Origin: G965220825 sp965220825
GTDB taxonomy: Bacteria > Pseudomonadota > Alphaproteobacteria > UBA828
DNA length: 64,000 nt
Assembly (NCBI GenBank): GCA_965220825.1
Contig: OZ244839.1
Location: forward strand, 2,852,001-2,916,000
Direction: 5' to 3'
Position numbers and translations under genes: made by a program. How positions within the stretch are numbered: position 1 is the first letter of the stretch; each line of letters begins with the position of its first letter. Below are positions 16,449-25,192 of this stretch, in pieces. The notes under the pieces are model-generated. The model was not told the DNA's origin and searched no databases. It was given only the letters and a program-made list of their open reading frames with translations.

Positions 16449-17708
16449 GTGAGCGGCGGAGACCCCCGCTGGCGGCGGCGCGCCGTGAACGTCGCCGGGC
16501 TGCGTGCGGAGGCCCGCCGGGCTCTGCCCCGCCCGGTTTTCGATTTCGTGGATGGCGGCGCGGGCGACGAACGCACGCTTGCGCGCAACGAGACCGCCTT
16601 CGACCGCTACCCCCTGCTGCCGCGCCCGCTGAATGGGGCGGCCCAGCGCGACCTCTCCATCGAGCTTTTCGGCCGGCGGCTCGCACTCCCGCTTCTGGTG
16701 GGGCCCACGGGGCTTGCCGGCCTGCTCTGGCCCGGCGGCGAGGCGGCTTCGGCGCGGGCCGCGGCTGCCGCCGGTTCGGCCTATTGTCTGAGCCACGGCT
16801 CGGTCTGCTCCCTCGAGGAGCTGGCGGAGACCGGCGCGGCGCCGCTCTGGATGCAGACCTTCATCTACAAGGAGCGGGCGCTTACCCGCGAAATAGCGGA
16901 TCGCGCGGCCGCCGCGGGTTACGACGCGCTCGTGCTCACCGTGGACACCCAGATTCTCGGCAACCGGGAGCGCGACGTCCATAACGGCTTCACCATTCCG
17001 CCCCGGCTCGCGCTGGGCGAGGTCGCCCGCATGGCAGGCAAGCTGCCCTGGCTCTGGCGAATGAAGCGGGCGCTCCCACGGATCACCTTCGGCAACTACC
17101 GCCGGCCCGGCGGCGGGGAAGACCTGACGGTGCTCGCCGAGCGCATGATGACGCTGCCCGATCCGGGCATGACCTGGCGGGATGTGGCCTGGCTGCGCGA
17201 GATCTGGAAGGGACCGTTGATACTCAAGGGCATCCTGCATCCCGCCGAGGCGGCGGAGGCGGTCGCCAACGGGGTCGACGGGATCATCGTGTCGAACCAT
17301 GGCGGGCGGCAGCTCGACGGCGTGGCCGCCGCCGTGGACGCCCTGCCGGCGGTGGCCGACGCGGTCGGTGGCCGGGCGAAGGTGCTGTTCGACGGCGGTC
17401 TCCGGCGGGGCGTCCATGTGGTGAAGGCGCTGGCGCTCGGCGCAGACTGCTGCCTGGTGGGCCGGCCGCAATTATGGGGGCTGGCTGCCGGCGGCGAGGC
17501 GGGTGTCGCCCACATGTTCGAAATCTTCCGGCGTGAGATCGACCTCGCCATGGGCCTTTGCGGCTTCTCGACCATCGGCGGGATCGACGCGGACGCGATC
17601 CAGCGGAGCCCCGCCGAAGCCGCACCATCCCGGCGCGGCTCCCCGCTCGCCGCCGCCGGCCCGCGGTCCGGAGAAGCGTCGCCCCTCCGCGCCACGGGCT
17701 CCGCGTGA
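16449..17708 (+). CDS. FMN-dependent 2-hydroxy-acid oxidase/dehydrogenase (LldD/GlcO type)
   Basis: About 419 residues of the (S)-2-hydroxy-acid oxidase family, which oxidise lactate, glycolate or mandelate to 2-oxo acids. Key segments are PVFDFVDGGAGDE near the N-terminus, LLVGPTGLAGLLWPGG, WMQTFIYKERALT, VLTVDTQILGNRERD, ILKGIL, the catalytic-His motif SNHGGRQLDG and DGGLRRGVHVVKALALGAD. A roughly 40-residue Ala/Pro/Ser-rich tail follows the barrel. GTG at 16449 is chosen; GTG at 16485 also fits. The gene stops 7 bp before gcvT, so it is probably co-transcribed with the glycine cleavage genes, which makes glycolate a candidate substrate. Confidence 0.85.
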   Translation: MSGGDPRWRRRAVNVAGLRAEARRALPRPVFDFVDGGAGDERTLARNETAFDRYPLLPRPLNGAAQRDLSIELFGRRLALPLLVGPTGLAGLLWPGGEAASARAAAAAGSAYCLSHGSVCSLEELAETGAAPLWMQTFIYKERALTREIADRAAAAGYDALVLTVDTQILGNRERDVHNGFTIPPRLALGEVARMAGKLPWLWRMKRALPRITFGNYRRPGGGEDLTVLAERMMTLPDPGMTWRDVAWLREIWKGPLILKGILHPAEAAEAVANGVDGIIVSNHGGRQLDGVAAAVDALPAVADAVGGRAKVLFDGGLRRGVHVVKALALGADCCLVGRPQLWGLAAGGEAGVAHMFEIFRREIDLAMGLCGFSTIGGIDADAIQRSPAEAAPSRRGSPLAAAGPRSGEASPLRATGSA

Positions 17709-17715
17709 GGCGCCG

Positions 17716-18831
17716 ATGACCGCACAAGACGCGGAAGCCCTCGCCCGCACCCCGCTCTTCGAGGAGCATCGGGCTCTGGGCGCGAAGCTGGTGGGCTTCG
17801 CGGGCTACGCCATGCCGGTACGCTATCCGGCGGGAATCGTCGCCGAGCACAAGGCCGTCAGAACCGCCGCCGGTCTCTTCGATGTCTCCCATATGGGCCA
17901 GTTGCGGCTCGCAGGCGCGGGCGCCGTGGAGGCGCTCGAGCGGCTGGTGCCCGGCGACATTGCCGGCCTCGCGCCCATGGCCATGCGCTATACTCAGCTC
18001 ACCGACGAAGCTGGCGGCATTCTTGACGATCTCATGGCGACACGGACGGACGACGGGCTCATTCTGGTCGTGAACGCCGCCCGCAAGCAGGAAGACATCG
18101 CGCACCTCTCCGCCCATCTCGGTGCGGACGCCGCACTCGAGCATTTGGAGGACCGCGCTCTGCTCGCCCTCCAGGGACCGGCGGCCGCCACCGTCCTCGC
18201 CCGCCATGCGTCCGGTGTCGAGGGGCTCGCATTCATGCGGGCGGGATCCTTCCGTGTGGGCGGCGTGCAGGCCCTGGTCTCGCGTTCGGGCTACACCGGC
18301 GAGGACGGCTTCGAGATTTCCGTCGCGAACGACGATGCGGCCGGTCTCTGGCGGCTGCTATGCGCGGACGCCGAGGTGGAGCCCGCGGGCCTCGGTGCGC
18401 GGGACTCGCTCCGCCTCGAGGCTGGGCTCTGCCTCTACGGCCACGATATCGACGAGACGACATCGCCGGTGGAAGCGGCACTCGCCTGGTCCATCGGTCG
18501 TCGTCGGCGTCGCGACGGCGGTTTTCCCGGTGCTGCGCGCATCCGGCGCGAACTCGAGGAAGGCCCGGCGCGCAAGCGGGTCGGGCTTCGTCCGATGGGC
18601 CGGGCGCCGGCGCGGGAAGGCGCGGCGGTGCTTGACGAGGCGGGCGAGACGATCGGTGCCGTGACGAGCGGCGGCTACGGGCCCACGGCGGGCGCGCCGG
18701 TTGCCATGGGCTATGTGGCGGCGGGAGCTGCGAAGGCCGGCACACGGGTTTCGCTCATGGTACGGGGCAAGGCGCTGCCGGCGGAAGTCGCCGCCCTGCC
18801 TTTCGTGCCGCACAACTACAAGGGACGCTGA
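17716..18831 (+). CDS. gcvT: Aminomethyltransferase, glycine cleavage T protein
   Basis: T protein of 371 residues. It moves the methylene group from the aminomethyl-lipoyl arm of GcvH to tetrahydrofolate, releasing ammonia. The family start FAGYAMPVRY and GLFDVSHMGQLRL are present, with SRSGYTGEDGFEI, LGARDSLRLEAGLCLYGHD and the C-terminal barrel ending FVPHNYKGR. The order gcvT-gcvH-gcvP follows without interruption. The preceding oxidase gene ends 7 bp upstream. Confidence 0.96.
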   Translation: MTAQDAEALARTPLFEEHRALGAKLVGFAGYAMPVRYPAGIVAEHKAVRTAAGLFDVSHMGQLRLAGAGAVEALERLVPGDIAGLAPMAMRYTQLTDEAGGILDDLMATRTDDGLILVVNAARKQEDIAHLSAHLGADAALEHLEDRALLALQGPAAATVLARHASGVEGLAFMRAGSFRVGGVQALVSRSGYTGEDGFEISVANDDAAGLWRLLCADAEVEPAGLGARDSLRLEAGLCLYGHDIDETTSPVEAALAWSIGRRRRRDGGFPGAARIRRELEEGPARKRVGLRPMGRAPAREGAAVLDEAGETIGAVTSGGYGPTAGAPVAMGYVAAGAAKAGTRVSLMVRGKALPAEVAALPFVPHNYKGR

Positions 18832-18874
18832 GGGAAGCGAGGGAGAGCGCGCTTCAGGCGCGTTTGGGAGGCCG

Positions 18875-19261
18875 ATGGGAGACGGGGTGAGATATACCAG
18901 GGACCATGAGTGGATCCGGGTCCAGGACGGGATAGGCGTGGTCGGCATTTCCGATTACGCGCAGGAGAAGCTCGGCGACGTGGTCTATGTGGAATTGCCG
19001 GAGGTGGGCCGGACGGTCGCCCAGGCCGAGGAGGCGGCGGTGGTCGAATCGGTCAAGGCCGCGAGCGAGGTCTATGCGCCGGCCTCGGGCGAGGTGGTGG
19101 AGGTGAACGCCGCGCTGGAGGACGATCCGGCGCTGGTGAACAGGGACGCGGCGGGAGACGGCTGGTTCCTCAAGCTCAGACTGAGCGCTCCCGAAGAGGT
19201 CGACAGTCTGATGGATGAGGCGGCCTATGGCGGGTATGTCGCGAGCCTCGGCGACGATTGA
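18875..19261 (+). CDS. gcvH: Glycine cleavage H protein
   Basis: Lipoyl carrier of 128 residues that shuttles the aminomethyl group between P, T and L proteins. The lipoyl-lysine is K61 in VVESVKAASEVYAP, preceded by GISDYAQEKLGDVVYVELPEVG and followed by LVNRDAAGDGWFLKL, the standard barrel-sandwich pattern. The ATG at 18875 has GGGAGG six bases upstream. A small hairpin (19281-19304) separates it from gcvP. Confidence 0.96.
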   Translation: MGDGVRYTRDHEWIRVQDGIGVVGISDYAQEKLGDVVYVELPEVGRTVAQAEEAAVVESVKAASEVYAPASGEVVEVNAALEDDPALVNRDAAGDGWFLKLRLSAPEEVDSLMDEAAYGGYVASLGDD

Positions 19262-19280
19262 CCGGCGCCGTTTCACATTC

Positions 19281-19304
19281 CGCATGCCTGTTCCTCGGCA
19301 TGCG
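19281..19304 (+). other. Hairpin between gcvH and gcvP
   Basis: A perfect 8-bp stem CGCATGCC/GGCATGCG with an 8-nt loop lies 20 nt after the gcvH stop and 45 nt before the gcvP start. It has no T-tract, so an mRNA-processing or stabilising role is more likely than termination. Confidence 0.45.
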
Positions 19305-19348
19305 TTCCGTCTGATGGCAATCCGGCGCGCCGGCGCGGGGAGGGAGCG

Positions 19349-22246
19349 ATGGCGGCAGGCAATCGGTCGTTGACGGCACTGGAGGGCGCGGACGAATTCG
19401 TCGGCCGCCATATCGGGCCGCGAGAGGCGGATCTCGCCGTCATGCTGGAGGTGGTCGGTTACGATTCCCTCGATGCGCTCGCCGATGCCGCGGTACCGGA
19501 TTCGATCCGCGGCGAAATGCCCGAAGGCTTCCCCGAAAGCCGGACCGAGCACGACGTGCTGGCCGAGCTCCAGGCGCTCGCGGGCCGGAACCGCGCCGCG
19601 CGCTCGCTGATCGGGCTCGGCTATTACGACACCCGCACGCCGCCGGTGATCCAGCGCAATATTCTGGAGAATCCGGGCTGGTACACGGCCTATACGCCCT
19701 ATCAGCCGGAGATCTCCCAGGGGCGGCTCGAGGCCCTGCTGAACTTCCAGACCATGGTGATGGAGCTGACCGGCTTCTCCTGCGCCAACGCCTCTCTGCT
19801 GGACGAAGCGACGGCCGCGGCGGAGGCCATGCATATGAGCTTCGGCGCTGCGCGGAACGGCGGCGAGCGCTTCTTCGTCTCCGAGGCCTGTCTGCCGCAG
19901 ACCATCGAGGTGGTGCGCGCCCGGGCCGCCGCCATCGGCGTCCCGGTCGAGGTGGGAGACCACCGGTCGGGCCTGCCGGAGGGGTCCTTCTTCGGCGCGC
20001 TTCTGCAATATCCGGCGGAAGACGGCTCCGTCCACGATTACCGCGCGTTCATCGAGGAGGCGCATGAGCGGGGCGCGCTCGTTACCGTGGCGGCGGACCT
20101 CCTGAGCCTGGTGCTGCTGACGCCGCCCGGCGAGTTCGGTGCTGATATCGCCGTGGGGAACACCCAGCGCTTCGGCGTGCCGCTCGGCTATGGCGGGCCG
20201 CACGCCGCCTATTTTGCGACACATGACAAGTACCGCCGCGCCATACCGGGCCGAATCGTGGGCGTCTCGGTGGATGCGCGCACACGTCCCGCGCTCCGCC
20301 TTGCGCTCCAGACCCGCGAGCAGCATATCAGGCGCGAGAAGGCCACCAGCAACATATGCACGGCCCAGGTGCTGCTCGGCGTGATCGCGGGCATGTATGC
20401 GGTCTATCACGGGCCGGAAGGGCTTACCCGGATCGCGCGGCGCGTGCACCGGCTTACGGACATCCTGGCGGAAGGGCTGGCCCGCCTCGGCTTCTCCTTC
20501 GAGAACGAAACCTGGTTCGACACCTTGACCGTTCGCGCGCCGGGCGAGGCGGAGGCGATCCTCGGCCGGGCGGCGGCGGCGGGCTACAACCTCCGTCCGA
20601 TCGATGGCGACCGCCTCGGCATCGCCCTCGACGAGACCGTCTCGCGGGCGGACGTGGAGGCCGTGTGGCGCGCCTTCGCGCCCGACGGCGCGGTGCCGTT
20701 CTCAGTGGGCGATCTTGCCGACGCGGCGCGTCACGGAATGCCGCGGGCACTGATCCGCTCCTCGCGCTTTCTCAAACATCCGGTGTTCAACAGCTACCAG
20801 GCGGAGACCGAGCTACTGCGCTACATGCGCAGGCTCGAAAGCAAGGATGTGAGCCTCAACCGGGCCATGATCCCGCTGGGCTCATGCACCATGAAACTGA
20901 ATGCGACCGCGGAGATGATGCCGATCACCTGGCCGGGCTTCGCGGGTATCCATCCATTCGCGCCGGCGGAGCAGGCGGAGGGCTATAGGGCGCTGATCGC
21001 GGATCTCGAGCGGATGTTGAGCGAGGCAACCGGGTTCGCCGCGGTCTCCCTCCAGCCCAATGCGGGAAGCCAGGGGGAATATGCAGGCCTCATGGTGATC
21101 CGCCGCTATCACGAGGCACGCGGCGAGGGCGGGCGCAATATCTGCCTGATCCCGAGCTCCGCCCACGGCACCAACCCGGCGAGCGCGGTGATGGCGGGGA
21201 TGAAGGTGGAGGTGGTGGCTTGCGACGATGCGGGCAATGTGGACCTTGCGGATCTGCGCGCGAAGGCCGAGGCGCATGGGGACGATCTCTCCGCACTGAT
21301 GATCACCTATCCCTCGACCCACGGCGTGTTCGAGGAGGCCATCGTGGAGATCTGCGAGATCGTCCACGCGTTCGGCGGGCAGATCTATATGGACGGCGCC
21401 AATCTGAATGCGCTGCTGGGCCTCGCCCTGCCCGGCCGCTTCGGCCCGGACGTCGCGCACATGAACCTGCACAAGACCTTCTGCATCCCTCATGGCGGCG
21501 GCGGGCCGGGGGTCGGGCCCATCGGGGTCGCCGCCCATCTTGCGCCTTATCTGCCGAGCCATCCTCTGGTGCCCGAGGCGGGTCCTGCGAGCGGTATCGG
21601 TCCGGTCTCGGCGGCGCCGTGGGGCTCCGCCGGCATCCTGCCGATCTCCTGGGCCTATATCGCGATGATGGGTCGGTCGGGGCTCAAACGCGCGAGCCAG
21701 GTGGCCATCCTCAACGCGAACTATGTGGCGAAGCGCCTCGAGGGGCACTATCCGGTGCTTTACACCGCGCCGAACGGCCTGGTTGCGCACGAGTGTATCG
21801 TGGAGGTGCGTCACCTGAAGCGGTCCGGCGGCGTGGAGGTCGAAGATATCGCCAAGCGCCTGATGGACTACGGGTTCCACGCGCCCACAATGTCCTTTCC
21901 CGTAGCGGGCACGCTGATGATCGAGCCGACGGAGAGCGAATCCAAGGAGGAGCTGGACCGTTTCTGCGACGCCATGATCGGGATCCGGGAGGAGATCGCG
22001 GCCATCGAGGAGGGCCGGGCGGATCGCACGGACAATCCGCTCAAGAACGCCCCGCACACCGCCGCGGATATCGCCGATGAGGAGTGGCGCCGCGGCTACA
22101 GCCGGCGCCAGGCCGTCTTCCCCATGACGGGGATCGAGGCCGACAAGTACTGGCCGCCCGTCAACCGCATCGACCAGGTCTACGGAGACCGCAACCTCAT
22201 CTGTGCCTGTCCGCCCATGGAAGAGTGGGCGGCGGCCGCGGAATAA
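19349..22246 (+). CDS. gcvP: Glycine dehydrogenase (decarboxylating), single-chain P protein
   Basis: PLP enzyme of 965 residues that decarboxylates glycine and loads the aminomethyl group on GcvH. It has both halves fused in one chain: the catalytically silent N-terminal half starts at FVGRHIGPREAD, and the C-terminal half carries SLQPNAGSQGEYAG, the PLP lysine in MNLHKTFCIPHGGGGPG, and GPVSAAPWGSAGILPISW. Length and motifs match the homodimeric type. ATG at 19349 follows GGGGAGGGAGCG. A 6-bp hairpin (22266-22283) lies in the 145-bp gap before the convergent atpF. Confidence 0.97.
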   Translation: MAAGNRSLTALEGADEFVGRHIGPREADLAVMLEVVGYDSLDALADAAVPDSIRGEMPEGFPESRTEHDVLAELQALAGRNRAARSLIGLGYYDTRTPPVIQRNILENPGWYTAYTPYQPEISQGRLEALLNFQTMVMELTGFSCANASLLDEATAAAEAMHMSFGAARNGGERFFVSEACLPQTIEVVRARAAAIGVPVEVGDHRSGLPEGSFFGALLQYPAEDGSVHDYRAFIEEAHERGALVTVAADLLSLVLLTPPGEFGADIAVGNTQRFGVPLGYGGPHAAYFATHDKYRRAIPGRIVGVSVDARTRPALRLALQTREQHIRREKATSNICTAQVLLGVIAGMYAVYHGPEGLTRIARRVHRLTDILAEGLARLGFSFENETWFDTLTVRAPGEAEAILGRAAAAGYNLRPIDGDRLGIALDETVSRADVEAVWRAFAPDGAVPFSVGDLADAARHGMPRALIRSSRFLKHPVFNSYQAETELLRYMRRLESKDVSLNRAMIPLGSCTMKLNATAEMMPITWPGFAGIHPFAPAEQAEGYRALIADLERMLSEATGFAAVSLQPNAGSQGEYAGLMVIRRYHEARGEGGRNICLIPSSAHGTNPASAVMAGMKVEVVACDDAGNVDLADLRAKAEAHGDDLSALMITYPSTHGVFEEAIVEICEIVHAFGGQIYMDGANLNALLGLALPGRFGPDVAHMNLHKTFCIPHGGGGPGVGPIGVAAHLAPYLPSHPLVPEAGPASGIGPVSAAPWGSAGILPISWAYIAMMGRSGLKRASQVAILNANYVAKRLEGHYPVLYTAPNGLVAHECIVEVRHLKRSGGVEVEDIAKRLMDYGFHAPTMSFPVAGTLMIEPTESESKEELDRFCDAMIGIREEIAAIEEGRADRTDNPLKNAPHTAADIADEEWRRGYSRRQAVFPMTGIEADKYWPPVNRIDQVYGDRNLICACPPMEEWAAAAE

Positions 22247-22391
22247 GCCGCGCAATCGTTGCCGGCCGCGCCCCTCAGCGCGGAAACGCAATCTCGCAGA
22301 AGAGACAGGCCGCGCGCTGCGTGCCCCGGCGGGTACGCGGAGTTCAGCCGGCGCGCGGGTATCACGTGCAGGCGCCGGAGCCGGGCCCGCG

Positions 22392-22949
22392 TCAGTGGAG
22401 GCGGTTACGGACTTCCCGTACCGAGCCTTCGATCATGCGGTCGGCACGTTCCGGATCGATGGTCTCCCCGATCAGGCGTCGGGCGGCCTCGATGGCGAGC
22501 GTGGTGGCCGTGCGGCGTACTTCGCGCATGGCTTCGTCCTCGGCGCGGGCGATGCGCTGCTCCGCAAGGGCGGCGCGGCGCTTCATGGTCTCTTCGAGGC
22601 TCGCGCGGGCTTCCGCCGCGTGGCGTTCCGCTTCGATGCGGGCCTGCTCCACCATCTCGCGCGCCTGGGTCTCGGCGTCGCGCCGCTTGCGCTCATAGTC
22701 CGCAAGCACGGCCTGGGCTTCTTCCCGCAGCCTTTCCGCCTCCTCCAGCTCGTTCTTGATCCGCTCGGAGCGCTTGTCGAGCATTTCCACCGCCTTCTTG
22801 TAGGCGGCGCGTCCGAAGGCGCCGAAGAAGGTGATGAACGCGATAAGAATCCAGAAGTTCGCATCCTGGGTGATCTGGCTGCCGACGACGACGAAGACGC
22901 ACGCCGCGACGATCACCCAGAACTCGGGCTTTTTGACCAGCTTCTTCAC
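22392..22949 (-). CDS. atpF: ATP synthase F0 subunit b
   Basis: Peripheral-stalk subunit of 185 residues. One N-terminal membrane segment (FWILIAFITFFGAFG near residue 32) is followed by a long charged coiled coil. Its ATG overlaps the preceding b' gene by four bases. It is the last gene of atpI-atpB-atpE-atpF'-atpF. F1 genes are elsewhere, as is normal in alphaproteobacteria. Confidence 0.92.
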   Translation of the reverse strand: MKKLVKKPEFWVIVAACVFVVVGSQITQDANFWILIAFITFFGAFGRAAYKKAVEMLDKRSERIKNELEEAERLREEAQAVLADYERKRRDAETQAREMVEQARIEAERHAAEARASLEETMKRRAALAEQRIARAEDEAMREVRRTATTLAIEAARRLIGETIDPERADRMIEGSVREVRNRLH

Positions 22950-23443
22950 GGCTTCGCTTCCGTGTTCATGGCCGCGTCCACCGCCGCACGGGCGGCGTCG
23001 GCGGGAGGCGCGCGGTCGGCGAGACGCTCGGTCACCGCACCGGCCACATCGGCCGCGATGTCCCGCAGGCTGGCGAGCGCCCGTTCGCGGGTCTCGTGGA
23101 TGCGCGCTTCCGCCGCGTCCGCCTTGGCGGCGAGTTCGGCGTCCAGACGCTCGCGGAGCTCCGCGGCCTCCGCATCCAGCTTGGCCTGGGTTTCGGCGAG
23201 CACGCCATGGGCGGCGGAACGGGCCTCGGCGAGGGCTTTCTCATAGGCCGCCTCCGCCGCCTCGGCCTTCTTCTTGAACTCCTCCGCCCCGCTCAGGTCG
23301 CCCGCGATCTTGGCCTCCCGCGCCTCGATCACCCGTCTGATCCGTGGAAGACCGACTGACCACATGACCAGCATGAGGATGACGAAGGTGACGACCAGCC
23401 AGAATATCTGCGGGGCGTAATCGCCCATCTCGAGCTGTGGCAT
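22946..23443 (-). CDS. atpF': ATP synthase F0 subunit b'
   Basis: Second, divergent b-type stalk subunit of 165 residues, which forms a heterodimer with b in alphaproteobacteria and chloroplasts. The N-terminus MPQLEMGDYAPQIFWLVVTF leads into one membrane helix ending at VMWSVGLPRI, then an Ala/Glu-rich coiled coil. It overlaps atpF by four bases. Presence of both b and b' supports the alphaproteobacterial assignment. Confidence 0.92.
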   Translation of the reverse strand: MPQLEMGDYAPQIFWLVVTFVILMLVMWSVGLPRIRRVIEAREAKIAGDLSGAEEFKKKAEAAEAAYEKALAEARSAAHGVLAETQAKLDAEAAELRERLDAELAAKADAAEARIHETRERALASLRDIAADVAGAVTERLADRAPPADAARAAVDAAMNTEAKP

Positions 23444-23475
23444 GGCTTATCCCCGCCCGGAGCCCTCTGCGCCGG

Positions 23476-23715
23476 TCAGGAACCGAACAGGATGATGAAG
23501 GCCATGACGAGCGCGAACAGCGCGATCGCTTCGGTGAGTGCGAAGCCCAGCAGCACGTTGCCGAAGAGCTTGGGCGCAGCGGCCGGATTGCGGCCCGCGG
23601 CGGAGACATAGTTGCCGAAGATCAGCCCGATGCCGACGCCCGAGCCCGCCACGCCGATGGTGGCCAGGCCGCCGCCGATAAGCTGCCCCATCAGTTTTGC
23701 TGCCTCTGCATCCAT
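23476..23715 (-). CDS. atpE: ATP synthase F0 subunit c
   Basis: Proteolipid of 79 residues forming the rotor ring. Helix 1 holds the glycine pattern GVAGSGVGIGLIFG, the polar loop is GRNP, and helix 2 carries the ion-binding glutamate E62 in LTEAIALFALV. I do not see the helix-1 glutamine and helix-2 serine of sodium-type rings, so a proton-type ring is inferred. Confidence 0.95.
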   Translation of the reverse strand: MDAEAAKLMGQLIGGGLATIGVAGSGVGIGLIFGNYVSAAGRNPAAAPKLFGNVLLGFALTEAIALFALVMAFIILFGS

Positions 23716-23775
23716 GACTTCGTTCCTTTTTCAAGTTGTCTGGGCCCCTGCGGGCGTTGGCTCGTTCCCGACCGC

Positions 23776-24549
23776 TCAGTGATGCAACTCGATCGCATCG
23801 CGAATGTAGAGACAGGTCAAGATGGTGAAGACGTAGGCTTGCAGCACCGCGACCAGGATTTCCAGCCCGTAGAGCGCCACGATGAAGGCGAAGGGCAGGA
23901 CGCCGGCGAAACTCAGCACGAATACGAAGGCACCGAACACATGCAGGATCGAGTGCCCCGCCATCATGTTGGCGAAGAGCCGCACCGAGAGGCTGATCGG
24001 ACGCGCCATGTAGGAGACGACCTCGATCGGGACCAGGAGCGGCGCCATCCACATGGGCACTCCTGGCGGCAGGAAGAAGGTCAGGAAGCGGTGCTTGTGG
24101 ATGACGATGGCGAGGATCGTCACGCCCACGAAGACGACCAGCGCGAAGGCCAGCGTCACGATTATGTGGCTCGTGAAGGTGAAGGAGTAGGGAATCAGCC
24201 CGAGCAGGTTTCCCAGCAGCAGGAACATGAACAGGCTGAAGACGAAGGGGAAGAACTTCTGGGCGCCGCGTCCGCCCACGATGTCGCCCAACATGCGGGC
24301 GATCATCTCGTAGGTCATCTCGACAATGGATTGGACGCGCCCCGGCACCAGGCGCCTGCGGCCCATCCCGACGGTGGTAAGCAGCGTGATGAGGGCGACG
24401 GTCACGCACATCATCAGCGCGGAGTTCGTGAAGGACGCGTCGAACCCGCCGAGGTCGATCTCGACGAAGCGGTTGATCGCGAACTGATCGAGGGGGCCGT
24501 GATGCGCGTCGCCGTTATGGCCGGCCGCGCCGTTTTCCGCTGTTGCCAC
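23776..24549 (-). CDS. atpB: ATP synthase F0 subunit a
   Basis: Stator channel subunit of 257 residues with five to six membrane helices. The essential arginine lies in SLSVRLFANMMAGH, facing the c-ring glutamate. LLLGNLLGLIPYSFT and the C-terminal ALYGLEILVAVLQAYVF are typical. A 60-bp gap separates it from atpE; it starts 8 bp after atpI. Confidence 0.95.
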   Translation of the reverse strand: MATAENGAAGHNGDAHHGPLDQFAINRFVEIDLGGFDASFTNSALMMCVTVALITLLTTVGMGRRRLVPGRVQSIVEMTYEMIARMLGDIVGGRGAQKFFPFVFSLFMFLLLGNLLGLIPYSFTFTSHIIVTLAFALVVFVGVTILAIVIHKHRFLTFFLPPGVPMWMAPLLVPIEVVSYMARPISLSVRLFANMMAGHSILHVFGAFVFVLSFAGVLPFAFIVALYGLEILVAVLQAYVFTILTCLYIRDAIELHH

Positions 24550-24557
24550 TGGCTGCC

Positions 24558-24911
24558 CTATTCCTGACTACTTCGACCGTCCTCGTCCTTCTCGGGGCGC
24601 GTCGCCGCTCCCCGCGAAAGCGGCGTCGCGCCCATGCGCTGCGCCGCCCGAAACGCATTCAAGATGCCCGCCGCGATCCCGACAAAAATGAAGACCACGA
24701 AGAGCCAAGGTCTCGTATCGAGCCATTCGTCGAGCAGCCAACCCAGACCGCCGCCGACGACCAGCGCCGCCGCCATTTCGATCGCGAGGTGCAGCGCCTG
24801 CCCGAGCTGGGTGCCGGGCAGACGTCCTCGATTCGCCTGCTCGTCACTGTCTCGAGCCTTGCGCAGCCGGGAGTCGAGCTCCTGAAGCGAAAGCCGCGAT
24901 TTGTCGCTCAT
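24558..24911 (-). CDS. atpI: F0F1 ATP synthase assembly protein AtpI
   Basis: Small membrane protein of 117 residues with two helices (LAIEMAAALVVGGGLGWLLD and WLFVVFIFVGIAAGI) and charged ends. AtpI assists c-ring assembly and possibly magnesium uptake. It is the first gene of the F0 operon; the promoter is at 24965-24993. Confidence 0.85.
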   Translation of the reverse strand: MSDKSRLSLQELDSRLRKARDSDEQANRGRLPGTQLGQALHLAIEMAAALVVGGGLGWLLDEWLDTRPWLFVVFIFVGIAAGILNAFRAAQRMGATPLSRGAATRPEKDEDGRSSQE

Positions 24912-24964
24912 GCAGACCCGCTCGGCCAGGGCGCCCGCACAGGCCCACGATCAAAACGGCGCGC

Positions 24965-24993
24965 ACGATAGCGGCGCCCCCCGGCCCTGTCAA
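24965..24993 (-). promoter_or_regulatory. Sigma70-type promoter of the F0 operon
   Basis: On the minus strand a consensus -35 TTGACA (24988-24993) and a -10 TATCGT (24965-24970) are separated by exactly 17 nt, 54 nt upstream of the atpI start. This is the clearest housekeeping promoter seen in the window. Confidence 0.7.
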
Positions 24994-24998
24994 TCAAT

Positions 24999-25012
24999 TG
25001 TCCTCGTTCAGG
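24999..25012. repeat. Solo IS481-terminus fragment
   Basis: TGTCCTCGTTCAGG is identical over 14 bases to the outer end of the intact IS's right terminal repeat. It lies 5 bp beyond the -35 box of the atp promoter. The bases after it (ATGCGATACGGCGGGGTCTC) only loosely resemble the IS, so this is a decayed end or chance. Confidence 0.45.
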
Positions 25013-25077
25013 ATGCGATACGGCGGGGTCTCGCGTACTGGCAAAGCGCCTTTCATCATGTCGCATTCTCCACATCA

Positions 25078-25153
25078 GGGGCTCCGGACGGGCTCGCCGT
25101 CAGAGGCGCTTATGGTCCCCGCAATGCGAGGGACGCAGAGGCGCCGGAGCCCC
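25078..25153. repeat. Nested inverted repeat downstream of the cytosine-deaminase-like gene
   Basis: Outer arms GGGGCTCCGG (25078-25087) and CCGGAGCCCC (25144-25153) are perfect complements. Nested inside are GGCGC/GCGCC and GTCCC/GGGAC pairs, giving a long cruciform-like structure. GGAGCCCCGCGCACC at its right side resembles the GGAGACCCGCGCACC of the dispersed palindrome. It starts about 40 nt after the amidohydrolase stop and could act as its terminator, though it lacks a T-tract. No gene is seen in 24912-25192. Confidence 0.55.
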
Positions 25154-25192
25154 GCGCACCGCGCTGCCCACGGGCGGACCAGTGATCGCGCC

